Positions 44,645 to 54,529 of a DNA stretch of 64,000 nt are shown piece by piece. The stretch's first letter is position 1. Every line of letters begins with the position of its first letter. Source of the stretch: Streptomyces violaceoruber (lineage in GTDB: Bacteria; Actinomycetota; Actinomycetes; Streptomycetales; Streptomycetaceae); the NCBI GenBank assembly GCA_000720805.1, contig JODI01000016.1, positions 124,001-188,000 on the forward strand, read 5' to 3'. The translations under genes were made by a program, and so were the position numbers. The notes below the pieces were generated by a model that searched no databases, was not told where the DNA came from, and saw nothing but the letters and a program-made list of their open reading frames with translations.

Positions 44645-46726
44645 TCATCCGGTCACCCCCACAACCCGCCCGTACTGCTCCCGCACCTCCCGATACCGCA
44701 GCAGTTCCGCGGCCACCGGATCCAACACCCGTGCCCGCCCGCACCCGGCCGCCGCCTCCCGCAGTCTCCGCTCGGCCTCCACGCCGTACCGCCGGGCCGG
44801 TCCCCGCGCCGCGATCCGGCAGCCCCACTCGACGAGCGGGCCGCCGATGATCCCGGCCACCATCAGCAGTACCGGCACACCGAGGTTCGGTGCCATGAAC
44901 TCGATGATCTGCCCCAACAGCCACAACCCCCCGACGATCTGAAGGAGCGTCATGGACGCCTGCGCCAGCACCGCCGCCGGCCACCAGCCCGGCCGCGGCG
45001 GCCGTCCCGGCGGCAGTCCGGCCCGTGCCGCCAGCACGTCCAGCGCCTCGGGCAGCCCCTGGGAGCCGCGTACGGCCGCCTCGCGCACGGCCTGCGCCCA
45101 GGGCGCCGGCAGTCCGGTCGAGGCCCGGTCGGCCAGCGTGCGTACCGCGTGCTCGACGCGCTGGCGCGCCGTGGCCTCCTCGTCCGCCTGGCCGCGCAGC
45201 GACAACCGTCCCGTGGGAGGTTCACGCCGGTCCTGCGCCCAGCGCCACAGCCGCAGCCAGGGTGTCCCGCAGGCGCGGTTGGCGTTGCGCTGCCACGCGC
45301 GTTCGGCGGCCTCGCCCGCCGCGGTGGCGCCCACCGCGTCGGCGAGCCGCGCGGCGAACTCGTCCCGCGCCTCCTCGCTGAGCCCGACCCGCCGCCCGTT
45401 GGCGTAGACGGGCCGCAACCGCCACGCGGCGGCGTCCACATCGGCCGCGATCCGCCGGGCCGGTGCCCCTCGTTCGGCCACGAACTGCCCGAGTGCTTCG
45501 CGGAGCTCGCCGAGGCCGTCCCCGGTGAGCGCGGACAGGGCCAGTACGGTCGCGCCCGGTTCGCCGTACTCGCCGAGCGCGATACCGTCCTCGTCGAGCA
45601 GGCGCCGCAGGTCGTCGAGGACCTGTTCGGCCGCCTCACCGGGCAGCCGGTCGATCTGGTTGAGGACGACGAACATGACCTCCGCGTGGCCCGCCATGGG
45701 GCGCAGATAGCGCTCGTGCAGGATCGCGTCGGCGTACTTCTCGGGGTCGACGACCCAGATCACCGCGTCGACGAGCGCCAGGACTCGGTCGACCTGTTCG
45801 CGGTGCTGTACGGCGGCCGAGTCGTGGTCGGGCAGGTCGACCAGGACGAGTCCGCGCAGCTGTGCCTCCGCCTGGGCGCTCTGCACCGGGCGCCGCCGCA
45901 GCCGGCCCGGAATGCCGAGCCGGTCGATGAGGCTGGACGCGCCGTCGCTCCAGCTGCACACGATGGGCGCGGCGGTGGTGGGCCGTCGTACGCCTGTCTC
46001 CGAAATGGTCACTCCGGCGAGCGCGTTGAACAGCTGGGACTTGCCGCTGCCGGTCGCGCCCGCGATGGCGACGACGGTGTGCTGCCCGGACAGCCGCCGC
46101 CGCGCGGTCGCCTCGTCGAGGACCCGGCCGGCCTCGGCGAGGGTCCGGTTGTCGAGCCGGGCCCGGGAGAGCCCCACCAGTTCGTGCAGCGCGTCGAGCC
46201 GCGACCGCAGCGGCCCGTCGTACGCCAGCGCGGTCACCGGCTGGGCGCTGGGGATCCTGGTTTCCAGCAGGGCCGACTGGGCTGCGTTCTCCTCGGTGAC
46301 CCTCCGTGCGATCAGGCCGTCGTCCCAGGAGTCCGCGGCATCGGTACGACCGGAGGCGTCACCCGAATCGCCACCGCAGGAGGGGACGTCGTCCTGCACG
46401 CGCGCATGCCGTCCCTCGTCCTGCACGCGCGCGTGGTGCTCCTCGTCCTGCACGCGCGCGTGGCGTTCAGCTGCAGGCCCCTCTGGCCGCCCCTCTTCGC
46501 GCTCCTCACCGGACGGCGCAGTCTTCCCGGGCTCCGGGTCCTCCCGCGCGTCGAACTCCGCGGCCTCCTCGAACTGGCCTTCCTGCTCGGCCGGTGCACG
46601 GCCGTCACCGTTCTTGGCGTCCGCCTCGGGGGTGACATTCTCAGGACGCTCGTTCCCGCGATCCGAGTCACCGGCGTCGTACGCCTGCTCGGTGTGGTCC
46701 TGGTCGTGGTCTGTGACGGCGGTCAC
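44645..46726 (-). CDS. Dynamin-like GTPase with C-terminal membrane helices (DynB-like)
   Basis: 693 residues from GTG at 46726, 3 bp after the partner gene. The N-terminal about 140 residues are acidic and low in complexity, with a 9-residue repeat HARVQDE three times near residues 86-112. The GTPase domain has G1 GATGSGKS (about 222-229), G3 DLPDHDS and G4 NQID. The C-terminal third is helical and holds two membrane helices (VLAQASMTLLQIVGGLWLLGQ, VPVLLMVAGIIGGPLVEW). In Streptomyces a tandem dynamin pair stabilises FtsZ rings at sporulation septa; assignment to that pair is by arrangement and motifs. Confidence 0.8.
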   Translation of the reverse strand: MTAVTDHDQDHTEQAYDAGDSDRGNERPENVTPEADAKNGDGRAPAEQEGQFEEAAEFDAREDPEPGKTAPSGEEREEGRPEGPAAERHARVQDEEHHARVQDEGRHARVQDDVPSCGGDSGDASGRTDAADSWDDGLIARRVTEENAAQSALLETRIPSAQPVTALAYDGPLRSRLDALHELVGLSRARLDNRTLAEAGRVLDEATARRRLSGQHTVVAIAGATGSGKSQLFNALAGVTISETGVRRPTTAAPIVCSWSDGASSLIDRLGIPGRLRRRPVQSAQAEAQLRGLVLVDLPDHDSAAVQHREQVDRVLALVDAVIWVVDPEKYADAILHERYLRPMAGHAEVMFVVLNQIDRLPGEAAEQVLDDLRRLLDEDGIALGEYGEPGATVLALSALTGDGLGELREALGQFVAERGAPARRIAADVDAAAWRLRPVYANGRRVGLSEEARDEFAARLADAVGATAAGEAAERAWQRNANRACGTPWLRLWRWAQDRREPPTGRLSLRGQADEEATARQRVEHAVRTLADRASTGLPAPWAQAVREAAVRGSQGLPEALDVLAARAGLPPGRPPRPGWWPAAVLAQASMTLLQIVGGLWLLGQIIEFMAPNLGVPVLLMVAGIIGGPLVEWGCRIAARGPARRYGVEAERRLREAAAGCGRARVLDPVAAELLRYREVREQYGRVVGVTG

Positions 46727-46729
46727 CGG

Positions 46730-48337
46730 TCACCTCTCCTTCTGCAGCACGGACAGCGCGGCGATGAGTTCGGCCTGCGGTTCGGGATGGACGTCGAGGG
46801 CGTCGAGCGGGGCCAGGCGGCGCTCGCGTTCGGTGTACATGACCCGGTTCAGGTGGTCGGCGAGCAGCCGCCCGCCCCGGTCGCGCAGCCGCAGCGCCCC
46901 GTGTACGCCGATCCGTTCGGCGAGGCCCTCGCCGGCCGTCCGGGTCCTACGGCCGCCGAGCAGGGCCGTGGCGACAAGCGCGGCGATCACCTCGGGATCC
47001 GGGGCGATGCTGCGGTCGAGGTGGCGGATCTCGTCCTCGGCGTACTCCTCCAGCTCCCGCCGCCACCGCCGTACGGCCAGCCCGATGCGGTGTTCGGCGC
47101 TCCCCAGGGCAGGGTCACGGCCGGTCAGCTCCGGCGCGTCGGCCGCCGGTTCGCGTCGCCAGGCGTCGTCGACGCGCTCGTCGGCGGCGGTGACGGCACA
47201 CAGCAGGAGCGCGCCGAGGCTCTCCACGAGCGCGTCGAGGAGTTCACCGGCGGTGCAGTCGAGCGGGAAGGCCCGCCAGCGTTTCAGGGCGTCACCGGCG
47301 AGTACGGCCCCGGCCTGCAGCCGCCCGCGCACGCGCGCGTGCTCGCTGTCGTACGCCGAGTCGACGGCGGAGGTGAGCCGCAGCGCCGCCGCGTACTGGG
47401 CGGCGGCGGCGCTGGCGAGCTCGGGCATCCGGGACTTGAGGGAGTCAAGGACGCCGTACGCCGTACGCGCCAGGGAGTACTGCCGGGACGCCGGATCCTG
47501 CGCCTGCTGGATGAGCCAGGTCCGCAGCGATGCCACGGCGGTGGCCGGCAGCAGCCCGCCGCCCCAAGCGGACTCGGGCAGTTCCGGCACGGTGAAGCGG
47601 GGTACGTCGCCGAGGCCGGCCTTGGTGAGCAGTGCGCCGTACTGCCGGGAGACCTCGGACACGACCTGGTGGGGCACCCGGTCGAGGACGGTGACGAGAG
47701 TGACGTCGTACTCCTTCGCGGTGCGCAACAGGTGCCAGGGCACGGCGTCGGCGTACCGGGCGGCCGTCGTGACCATGACCCAGATGTCGGCCGCGCAGAT
47801 CAGTTCGGCGGCGAGGGACCGGTTGTCGGTGATGAGGGAGTCGACGTCGGGCGCGTCCAGGAGGGCGAGGCCGGGCGGCACGGTGTCGACGGTCTCGATG
47901 CGCAGGACGCGCGCGGGATTCTCGCCGGGCAGCAGCAGATCGTCCCCCGGCTGCGGCTGGGGCACCCACACGCGCGTGAGGTCGGGCAGCACGCGCATCC
48001 CGCTGAACCAGTGATGGTCCTCCGGATGGCAGACAAGCACCGGAGTCCGTGTCGTCGGCCGCAGAACGCCCGCCTCACTGACCCGGCGCCCCACAAGGGA
48101 GTTGACGAGGGTCGACTTCCCGGCTCCCGTGGACCCCCCGATGACGGCCAGCAAGGGCGCTTCGGGCTGTCTCAACCGGGGCACCAGATAGTCGTCGAGC
48201 TGGGCGAGCAGTTCGTCGCGGTTGGCACGCGCGCGTGGAGCCCCCGCAAGGGGTAGCGGGAAGCGTGCGGCGGCGACACGGTCGCGCAGGGCGGAGAGTG
48301 CGTCGAGCAGCTGAGGCCGTACGTCCAAGGTCACCAC
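46730..48337 (-). CDS. Dynamin-like GTPase (DynA-like)
   Basis: 535 residues from GTG at 48337 ([21 protein letters not shown]); the next codon is also GTG. GTPase features: G1 GGSTGAGKS (67-75), [19 protein letters not shown] switch region, G3 DAPDVDS, and a G4-like VLDR in place of NKxD. The C-terminal half is helical with several Arg/Glu-rich stretches and only weak hydrophobic segments, so membrane contact may depend on the partner. A TAAAAT hexamer about 15 bp upstream suggests a very short or absent leader. First gene of the two-gene dynamin operon. Confidence 0.8.
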   Translation of the reverse strand: MVTLDVRPQLLDALSALRDRVAAARFPLPLAGAPRARANRDELLAQLDDYLVPRLRQPEAPLLAVIGGSTGAGKSTLVNSLVGRRVSEAGVLRPTTRTPVLVCHPEDHHWFSGMRVLPDLTRVWVPQPQPGDDLLLPGENPARVLRIETVDTVPPGLALLDAPDVDSLITDNRSLAAELICAADIWVMVTTAARYADAVPWHLLRTAKEYDVTLVTVLDRVPHQVVSEVSRQYGALLTKAGLGDVPRFTVPELPESAWGGGLLPATAVASLRTWLIQQAQDPASRQYSLARTAYGVLDSLKSRMPELASAAAAQYAAALRLTSAVDSAYDSEHARVRGRLQAGAVLAGDALKRWRAFPLDCTAGELLDALVESLGALLLCAVTAADERVDDAWRREPAADAPELTGRDPALGSAEHRIGLAVRRWRRELEEYAEDEIRHLDRSIAPDPEVIAALVATALLGGRRTRTAGEGLAERIGVHGALRLRDRGGRLLADHLNRVMYTERERRLAPLDALDVHPEPQAELIAALSVLQKER

Positions 48338-48658
48338 ATGCGAAGAATGCCCAATTTTAGGGGAATTCTGAAGCATATGAGCATGTCTGCGCGCCGAAGG
48401 GACACAACGGACGGAAGGGGCGACTGGGGCACGGACGCAGTCCAGGCATAACGAGTGCACAACACCCGGGGCGCGAGGCGCCAAAAGCGATGCACGATTC
48501 GCACCTGCCTGCGATTATCGGGACCGCTTCACCGAACCTCCACATCGAGCCACGGAGGCGAAGCAACAGGGTCAAGGACGCGGGAGCCCTATCCTTGTCC
48601 CCGGCGACGTCAAGGATCGGCCCACACCCGGTCACCCACGACCGAGGCCACACACCCG

Positions 48659-48731
48659 GCCCCCGTAGCTCAGTGGATAGAGCAGGCGCCTTCTAAGCGC
48701 TTGGCCGCAGGTTCGAGTCCTGCCGGGGGCG
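48659..48731 (+). tRNA. tRNA-Arg (anticodon TCT)
   Basis: The acceptor GCCCCCG pairs with CGGGGGC, with discriminator G at 48731. The D arm is GCTC..GAGC, the anticodon stem GGCGC/GCGCT with loop CTTCTAA (anticodon TCT at 48692-48694), and the T arm GCAGG/CCTGC with TTCGAGT. It reads the rare AGA codon. No CCA is encoded. Its 3' side faces integrase remains, so it is a probable integration site. Confidence 0.95.
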
Positions 48732-48739
48732 CAAGTCTC

Positions 48740-48765
48740 CGCCCTCCCATCGGGAGGGCGTTTTT
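48740..48765 (+). terminator. Rho-independent terminator of tRNA-Arg
   Basis: Perfect 9-bp stem CGCCCTCCC/GGGAGGGCG with a 3-nt loop and a run of five T at 48761-48765. Confidence 0.9.
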
Positions 48766-48910
48766 GCTGGTCAGGGCGGTTTCCGCTCGAAACGACGAAG
48801 CCCCGGGCACTCCCCTGACGATCAAGGGAAGGCTCCGGGGCTGTCCGGGTAGCACCGGGTTTTCGCGGGTGGCTGTGTCGAATACGTGTCGAAGTTCTCG
48901 GCTGAGGGGC

Positions 48911-49288
48911 TCAGCCGAGGTCGGGCCGTTCGGGGAGATCCCGAGCGGCTTCGAGCCCCTTCTTCAGGTCGGGAAGCTGCCCCTCGACGCATCGGGCGTA
49001 GGTGGCCGGCGGCACGGGGGACGCTGTCCTGGCCCACTCCGCAACCTGGGCGGGTGGAATCCCGTCGTTGAGCCACTTGGTCAGGCGCGTGTGGCGGTTG
49101 TCGTACACCCGCTTGCCCGTGGGCGACTCGAAGACGTGCGGGGGCAGGACGGTCTTGCGCGCACTGCGCCACGCCCGGCGGATCACCGAACCCGCGAGAA
49201 TGCCGCCTGTCTCCCCCTGGAAGAGCAGATCTCCCGGCTTGAACTGTCCGGTCCTCGATGTCCCGCCCAACGCCGCTCCGCCGACCTC
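48911..49288 (-). pseudogene. Tyrosine-recombinase (integrase) 3' fragment
   Basis: About 120 codons matching the C-terminal end of actinobacterial site-specific integrases: LLFQGETGGILAGSVIRRAWR, the RVYDNRHTRLTKWLNDGIPPAQVAEWA block with the second catalytic Arg, and the tyrosine in ATYARCVEGQLPDL. The usual His after AEWA (GHS/GNS) is replaced by RTASP. The N-terminal two thirds are absent: the frame is cut at 49288 by the dispersed repeat copy B. It lies 180 bp from the tRNA-Arg 3' end and reads toward it, as integrases of tRNA-integrated elements do. Confidence 0.8.
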
Positions 49289-49303
49289 TAGGGCCCTTCT
49301 GAT
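49288..49303 (+). repeat. Dispersed repeat, copy B (16-bp end only)
   Basis: CTAGGGCCCTTCTGAT, identical to the first 16 bases of copies A and C. It lies exactly where the integrase fragment is truncated. The remainder of the repeat is not recognisable. Confidence 0.6.
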
Positions 49304-49429
49304 GCAACACGTGCATGGCATACAGGTTTACGGCGCGGGTTGCCTGCGGGCTCGACGATCCGAACGGAGACGACTCCCTGCAGTAACGCGGATGCAAGAG
49401 TGAGAGGACAGGAGGCACACTCCTGCCTC

Positions 49430-49945
49430 GTGGAGACCCCAGCAAGCGAACTTCGGCGCATCCGGAGCGGGCCGGACGGCGACGAGCAGGCGTTCGTGGT
49501 GCGGATCCATTTCTCAGCCGCCGATCCGGCCTCGGTCATCGAGCGCGCCCGTGACGTGCTCTGCAGGGTGATCGAGCATGTGATGCCATGGCCGGGAGAG
49601 GAAGCTTGGGCGCGTCTTCTGCCACCTTGGTTCGTGCAGCGCTGCGCTCCGGAACAGCGGGCCGATCCCTCGTGGGATGCAACCGCCTGGCCGGCGCAGT
49701 GGCAGGCGAAATCACAGGCGGAGAAGATCCTCGATTCTCAAGGGCCGTGGACGCTGTCGAACTGGCTCTACTACTTCGACCCCATCGACGGGGACGGTGA
49801 TGACCGCAGCTGGTGGTGGTGGGACGCCGGCAGTGACAGACCGGATACCGGCTGGATCGACGTGGCCACAACCGGCTGGCCGTTCGGAACGGGCTCGTTG
49901 TACTGGCTGATCGAGGCGTCAGGCGGCACGAATCCTCGAAGCTGA
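49430..49945 (+). CDS. Conserved hypothetical protein, Trp-rich
   Basis: 171 residues from GTG at 49430 (VETPASELRRIRSG); GTG at 49400 is an alternative. Soluble, acidic, rich in Trp: VMPWPGEEAWARLLPPWFVQ, SNWLYYFDPIDGDGDDRSWWWWDAG, and a C-terminal WPFGTGSLYWLIEASGG. There is no signal or membrane helix. Similar proteins occur in other Streptomyces, to my knowledge without a function. It lies in the decayed element beside the tRNA and could be cargo, such as an immunity-type protein, but nothing proves this. Confidence 0.6.
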   Translation: METPASELRRIRSGPDGDEQAFVVRIHFSAADPASVIERARDVLCRVIEHVMPWPGEEAWARLLPPWFVQRCAPEQRADPSWDATAWPAQWQAKSQAEKILDSQGPWTLSNWLYYFDPIDGDGDDRSWWWWDAGSDRPDTGWIDVATTGWPFGTGSLYWLIEASGGTNPRS

Positions 49946-50252
49946 TCGGCCGGACGCCACTACAGTTGCTCGACTCATGTCGGCCCTCGCGGTCGAATGC
50001 GTTCGAAGCACCGAGACAGCGAAAGACGCGAGCGCTGCTCACCAGGTCAGACCAGGGGTGACGCTGCACGTAGCAGGCGCCTTCCAAGTCACCAGTCGCT
50101 CGCTGCGTCATGATCTGTCGGTGGATGGGTACACGTGGCCGACGCGCCCCAAGGTGCCGGCCGGGTCGTATCAGGAAGTCTGGGCGGCGAACGTCGCGGC
50201 TCTGCCGCTGGGTGCCTCCGTGTCCGGAGAGGTGATCGGGCGCCAACCGTTC

Positions 50253-50500
50253 CTAAAGACTGAGCGGGAGTGAGTCCTGTTGCCAGGGCTCATGCTCAGC
50301 CGGATGCCCCGAACGGTGTTGGGCGTCCTGGTCTCCCGCGTTCGCTCCGCGTCCGGCGCGTACGGATCGTGTCCGTGGTCCGGGGATGCGGGGGCGGTTT
50401 CCCTCACGCTCCAGGGTGTCCGGTCGGGCCTGGACGGTCCGATGCCCCTGCTCATCACTCCGGTGAGCAGGGGGCGGTGCCGTCCGTCGCCGGATCGAAT
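50253..50500 (-). ncRNA. Predicted omega/reRNA overlapping the 3' end of tnpB
   Basis: In known TnpB elements the guide RNA comes from the 3' end of tnpB and runs past the right end into flanking DNA. Here the terminal about 250 bp of tnpB encode a non-conserved, Arg/Pro/Gly-rich tail with GC-rich inverted repeats. The transcript would leave the element at 50253, and its guide would begin GAACGGTTGGCGCCCGATCA, the antisense of the interrupted S1-like gene. The extent of the RNA is a guess; no transcript data are available. Confidence 0.35.
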
Positions 50501-51869
50501 GCCCCAGGGCGCGCCTTCCGATCGCCACGGCGGCCGCGTCGTGGCGGGTGGTCTTCCTTGCCTTGGTGGTGAGGGGTTTCTGCCAGTGCTGGGCACCCCA
50601 CTTGGAGGTGTAGGCGGGGTCGACGGCGATGACAGGGATGCCGAGTTCGGCCGCCATGGACACCAGCCGGGCCCGAAGCCTGGCCACCGGCATCCCGGAG
50701 ATCAGGTTGCGGAACCTCTTGCGGCGGCCGTGCTTCTCGCGGGTCTTGTCCGCACTGAAGTCGAGATTCTCCACCGCGACCGCGAGTCCGTGGCGTCTGG
50801 CGAAGTGCAGCAGCCGGATCAGCGCGTGACGGATTTGCGCGTCGCGGTGGTCGGCGGTGCCGGTCAGGTCGTAGCCGAAGCGGAGCGGTGGGCCGACGGG
50901 GTTGCCGTGTGCGTCGAGGCGCCAGGCGGCGAGGTGGTCGGCGTTGGTGTCGACACCCACCATGCCGTTCGCGCGGGCCGTGGCCAGGGGCACGGTCCGG
51001 GCCGGGGGGATGGTCACATACCAGCGGCCCCGTGCCGGGTCTTCGTGAATGCGGTAGGCGACGGCCCGGTTCGCCGCCACACGGTCACGCCACTGCCCTC
51101 CCCGGTGCGGGAAACGGACCCGGGCGGCGAGCAGGTACCGGCCGTGCGGGGCGTTCGCCAGGTGCGCCAGCGCAGCCGGAAGCTTCAGGCTCACTTCACC
51201 GTCGGGACTGACGCGGATGGTCTCGTTGCCGAACCGCTTGCCCGACTCGCCGTCCGCCTGGAGGAAGCGGCGCTCGGCCTGCCATCGCCTGCGCCACTGC
51301 TCCTCGGTGAGCTGCGCCGCGTCCAGGTGGTGGCGGGTGTTCAGCAGCCGCTTCCCGCCCCGCACCACGCGCACGCGTCCGGCTTGCCAGTCCGCCCGCG
51401 CAGCCTCCAGCCGGCCGGCGAGGACGTGCAGGCGGCGGGCCTTGGCATGCCACTCCCGCTTGCTGCGGTAACCGCCCGCAGCGCGCTTGCCGCCTTTCTC
51501 CCCGACCGGCAGGGACAGCCGGTGGGCGATGGTGCGTACACCTGCCTCCAGGCTCTGAAGGTGCGCGAGCTGCCCGCGCCGGGCCAGCGCCCACTGATCG
51601 TGGCTGGCCTTCGTCACCGACCCCGCCCAACGGGACGAGGACTCCACCGTGAGGGTGCGCTTGCGCTCGGCCCACCGCCCACCGTCGTGGTCCAGCCCGT
51701 CCGCGCACCGCACCCTCAGATCACGGGAGGCCAGTGCGCCCAGATGGTCGCCGACGAGGCGAAGGACCTCCTCGTCCCCGGCCGTCAGTCGCCTGAGCCG
51801 GTCACGGACCGCCACACCCGACGGGCCCAGGGCGACGAACGGCGCCGCCATCTCCCGCACCCCGCCCAT
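50253..51869 (-). CDS. tnpB: TnpB RNA-guided nuclease-like protein lacking the zinc ribbon
   Basis: 538 residues from ATG at 51869; the frame is open further upstream, and GTG starts are possible. The RuvC triad is intact: Asp307 (GMVGVDTNADH), Glu367 (AVAVENLDF) and Asp444 (TTRHDAAAVAIGRR). Between Glu367 and Asp444, where TnpB normally has a four-Cys zinc ribbon, there is no cysteine; the sequence reads VDPAYTSKWGAQHW. The N-terminal half is Arg-rich and helical, as in RNA-binding lobes. The last about 90 codons are low in complexity and probably double as the guide-RNA scaffold. TnpB proteins cut DNA next to a short flanking motif and help retain their element. Confidence 0.8.
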   Translation of the reverse strand: MGGVREMAAPFVALGPSGVAVRDRLRRLTAGDEEVLRLVGDHLGALASRDLRVRCADGLDHDGGRWAERKRTLTVESSSRWAGSVTKASHDQWALARRGQLAHLQSLEAGVRTIAHRLSLPVGEKGGKRAAGGYRSKREWHAKARRLHVLAGRLEAARADWQAGRVRVVRGGKRLLNTRHHLDAAQLTEEQWRRRWQAERRFLQADGESGKRFGNETIRVSPDGEVSLKLPAALAHLANAPHGRYLLAARVRFPHRGGQWRDRVAANRAVAYRIHEDPARGRWYVTIPPARTVPLATARANGMVGVDTNADHLAAWRLDAHGNPVGPPLRFGYDLTGTADHRDAQIRHALIRLLHFARRHGLAVAVENLDFSADKTREKHGRRKRFRNLISGMPVARLRARLVSMAAELGIPVIAVDPAYTSKWGAQHWQKPLTTKARKTTRHDAAAVAIGRRALGHSIRRRTAPPPAHRSDEQGHRTVQARPDTLEREGNRPRIPGPRTRSVRAGRGANAGDQDAQHRSGHPAEHEPWQQDSLPLSL

Positions 51870-52444
51870 CCCGCCACCCCCCCCCGCAAACCGAAGATCT
51901 TTCCATCGGACCCAACGACCACCACCCGCAAAGGTCACGCATTCGACGGACGAACACCCACACCCGTCCGAAGCACCCGTACGCCCCGACCGAGACACTC
52001 CCTCACGCACGCCAGAACACGCTCCTACACAGTCAGCAAAAAGCAGTTCCCAACCCTTCGGGGTGTTCATTCGGGTCGACGGAGTTCCGCACGCCGTGGC
52101 CCTGGCGGAGATCATCGCTGTGCCACAGGGGATGGACCTGCCTGTGCTCGGGGCTCGCGTTGTCGGTGAGGTCATCGGGCATGCCGAGCACAACCACCAG
52201 GTGAGGGTCCGGCTGCGAGCGCGGGGGACGTCTGCCGAGTGATTGCCGCGGGCCGTCTCTGGGCCGTCCGAGGTCCCCCGAGGCCGACCAACGTCGACCG
52301 ACAGTGACAGTCGAGCCGCGGCCGTCACCAGTGAACCCCCAGGTCACAGCCCCCCGACCATATGGGTTACCACCCAGGGGTGGCGGTGCGGCAAGATGGG
52401 GTGTATCTGCCCACTCCAGATTTCAAGCTGCCGGACGGTTTCTC

Positions 52445-54109
<1,665 letters not shown>

Positions 54110-54115
54110 TCGATC

Positions 54116-54529
54116 TTGCGGCACATCTACCGCTGCCCGCTGCGCTGGGCGGACATGGACGCGTACGGCCACGTCAACAACGTGGTGTTCCTCCGCTACC
54201 TGGAGGAAGCCCGTATCGACTTCCTGTTCCGCCCGGACAAGGACTTCCAGCAGGGGTCCGTGGTGGCGCGCCATGAGATCGACTACAAGCGGCAGCTCGT
54301 CCACCGGCACGCGCCCGTGGACATCGAGCTGTGGGTCACGCAGATCAGGGCGGCCTCCTTCACGATCGCCTACGAGGTCAAGGACCCGGACCAGGTCTAC
54401 GTCCAGGCGTCCACGGTGATCGTGCCGTTCGACTTCGAGGCACAGCGGCCACGCCGGATCACCGCGGCGGAACGTGAGTTCCTGGAGGAGTACCGGGACG
54501 ACGACGAGGAGGAGGCCGTCGCCGCATGA
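54116..54529 (+). CDS. Hot-dog fold acyl-CoA thioesterase (4HBT family)
   Basis: 137 residues from TTG at 54116, 6 bp after ettA. 4HBT signature RWADMDAYGHVNNVVFLRYLEEARIDFL with the catalytic Asp, followed by VARHEIDYKRQLVHRHAPVDIELWV. It hydrolyses acyl-CoA thioesters in the cytoplasm; the chain length is unknown. The acidic tail DDDEEEAVAA overlaps the next gene by 4 bp. The ettA-thioesterase-unknown order is probably an operon. Confidence 0.88.
   Translation: MRHIYRCPLRWADMDAYGHVNNVVFLRYLEEARIDFLFRPDKDFQQGSVVARHEIDYKRQLVHRHAPVDIELWVTQIRAASFTIAYEVKDPDQVYVQASTVIVPFDFEAQRPRRITAAEREFLEEYRDDDEEEAVAA

Larger units (their letters stand above)
50253..52056 (-). mobile_element. TnpB-only insertion sequence (IS200/IS605 superfamily, IS1341 type)
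   Basis: About 1.8 kb. Both ends are set by the interrupted S1-like gene: the left junction is directly after CCAACCGTTC (50252) and the right junction is before TTCGGGGTG (52057). Only a TTC is shared, so there is no clear target duplication, as expected for this superfamily. It carries one gene, tnpB, and no TnpA Y1 transposase, so movement would need TnpA in trans. The tnpB stop codon is the last three bases of the element. Confidence 0.75.
50121..52242 (+). pseudogene. S1-like domain protein gene split by the TnpB element
   Basis: The left part (to 50252) encodes VSGEVIGRQPF and the right part (from 52060) encodes GVFIRVDGVPHAVALAEI...VVGEVIGHAEHNHQVRVRL and ends at 52242. Joined without the insert they give one continuous frame, GEVIGRQPFGVFIRVDG, the loop of an S1/OB-type small protein common in Streptomyces, about 100 residues long. 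The start is uncertain: GTG at 50121 is likely, with open frame back to 49977. The two GEVIG stretches are internal repeats, not separate genes. No function is known for the intact protein. Confidence 0.75.

Noticed and set aside
45149..48256. Open frame of over 1,000 codons on the plus strand opposite the two dynamin-like genes
   Set aside because: Antisense shadow: low-complexity composition, no ribosome site, and both minus-strand genes have intact GTPase motifs.
48670..48855. Minus-strand frame across tRNA-Arg
   Set aside because: It lies over a clear tRNA and its terminator; the translation is a commonly mis-annotated tRNA shadow.
50253..52056. TnpB considered as a Cas12-type effector
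   Set aside because: No repeats or adaptation genes are near; it is a single gene that fills a transposon-like insert with defined ends.
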